Origin: Streptomyces sp. B21-105 | GTDB lineage: Bacteria; Actinomycetota; Actinomycetes; Streptomycetales; Streptomycetaceae | DNA: 64,000 nucleotides | Assembly (NCBI RefSeq): GCF_036898465.1 | Contig: NZ_JARUMJ010000001.1 | Location: 1,860,001-1,924,000, forward strand | Reading direction: 5' to 3' | Shown: positions 63,521 to 64,000 of the stretch, piece after piece | How the letters are laid out: every line of letters begins with the position of its first letter | How positions within the stretch are numbered: the first letter of the stretch is position 1 | Notes under the pieces: generated by a model | What the model saw: the letters and a program-made list of their open reading frames with translations, nothing else | Database searches by the model: none | Told to the model about the DNA's origin: nothing | Program-made: the position numbers and the translations under genes

Positions 63521-64000
63521 TCACCCGATGTCCGGCGGATCGATCCGTACCCGCACGGCCTCTTCCGCGCCCCGCCCGGAACGCCCCGCTCCGCCCGTCC
63601 GGGCCATCCTTGCCGCCTGCGCCGCCTTCAACGCGGCCGCCAGAGCGGCTCCACTGCCCGGCGGCACCCGGATCAGCGCCCGCTCCCACTGCTCCCCGGG
63701 CGGCGGCGCCCCCGGACGGCGGGGCCGCCCCGCGGGTGCGGCCGGAACCGGGACCGGCCCCAGCACCTCCGCCTGGCCGGGCAGGTCGACCGCGGCGAGG
63801 AACGCGGTCACCGCCTCCGACGTCCCCGACACCGCCGCCATCCGCGACACCGGCGGGAAACCCAGCTCGGCCCGCTCGGCGAGCTCCCGCACCGCGTGTC
63901 CCACGGGATCCCAGCGCACCAGCGCCTGCACCGGCCGCAACGTCGGCTCTGCCACGACGACCACCGTCCCCCCTCCGCCCTGCGGCCGCACCAGGGCGGC
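63521..64000 (-). CDS. priA: Primosomal protein N' (PriA), C-terminal part
   Basis: The frame is open to the window edge, so only the last 160 residues are seen. They include VVVVAEPTLRPVQALVRWDPVGHAVRELAERAELGFPPVSRMAAVSG (in parts), matching the end of the PriA helicase domain, where FPP followed by a beta strand begins the C-terminal domain, and the tail ends VRIDPPDIG. PriA restarts stalled replication forks; actinobacterial PriA lacks some helicase motifs and is considered a probable non-helicase form. The helicase core is outside the window. The neighbourhood with fmt and rsmB supports the call. Confidence 0.88.
   Translation of the reverse strand, partial: AALVRPQGGGGTVVVVAEPTLRPVQALVRWDPVGHAVRELAERAELGFPPVSRMAAVSGTSEAVTAFLAAVDLPGQAEVLGPVPVPAAPAGRPRRPGAPPPGEQWERALIRVPPGSGAALAAALKAAQAARMARTGGAGRSGRGAEEAVRVRIDPPDIG

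Overview
The window is very GC-rich, with strong third-position G/C bias, many ATGA/GTGA start-stop overlaps, frequent GTG starts and purine-rich ribosome binding sites. It also holds an RbpA gene with a SigR-type promoter, a polyprenol-phosphate mannose synthase, a RibM-type transporter in an FMN-riboswitch operon and an ARG-box argG. Together these indicate a Streptomyces chromosome core arm. From memory, the order rbpA - fxsA - ppm1 ... CbbX-like ATPase - CBS pair - hisG/hisE - rib genes ... rpe ... rsmB - fmt - priA parallels the SCO1415-SCO1475 stretch of S. coelicolor. No tRNA, rRNA or CRISPR array was seen.

Layout. 1-2975: a 5'-truncated YcsI-family gene and the three 5-oxoprolinase subunit genes pxpA-pxpB-pxpC. 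3370-7742: HEAT-repeat and ankyrin-repeat proteins, then a small two-helix membrane protein beside an FtsK-like membrane ATPase whose Walker A lysine is replaced. 7928-12382: a MocR-type regulator divergent from a YczE-type membrane protein, a glycerophosphodiesterase and an UMF1-type transporter. 12383-17508: rbpA with its SigR promoter, fxsA, ppm1, an amidohydrolase and an Lrp-type regulator. 17785-24645: small conserved proteins, a TetR regulator, an exported C39-type protease, a small P-loop kinase, a candidate small RNA and an orphan TPR-AAA+ protein. 25402-33077: two CBS/CNNM membrane proteins, a PH-domain protein, then a long leftward run ribE-ribM-ribBA-ribH-hisE-hisG-PH led by an FMN riboswitch.

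The middle is more accessory. Beside ribE there is a chitinase-type promoter with a DasR-like operator but no chitinase; a strong hairpin lies just after it, then an ECF41 sigma factor with its epimerase-type partner (33193-35125). A palindromic element, a ROK regulator/MFS pair with a shared operator, a decayed TnpB fragment, a GH6 hydrolase, a DUF5995 protein and a lysine 2-monooxygenase/amidase pair (davB/davA-like) follow. At 44659-51221 a five-gene leftward operon encodes an ABC importer plus a fused HAD phosphatase/EEP phosphodiesterase, divergent from a GntR/UTRA regulator; I infer uptake and breakdown of an organophosphate or phosphonate.

The right part returns to core functions: Lrp regulator, GuaB1, barstar-like protein, SorC regulator, rpe, an MmpL transporter, argG (apparently leaderless under an ARG box), rsmB, fmt, a HTH-containing actinobacterial protein and the C-terminal part of priA.

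All family calls rest on reading translated motifs; no database search was run. The most distinctive points are the orphan DasR-like promoter at the ECF41 locus, the HAD-EEP fusion with a Val-Asp repeat, the candidate small RNA at 22419-22490, and the FtsK-like protein without the Walker A lysine.
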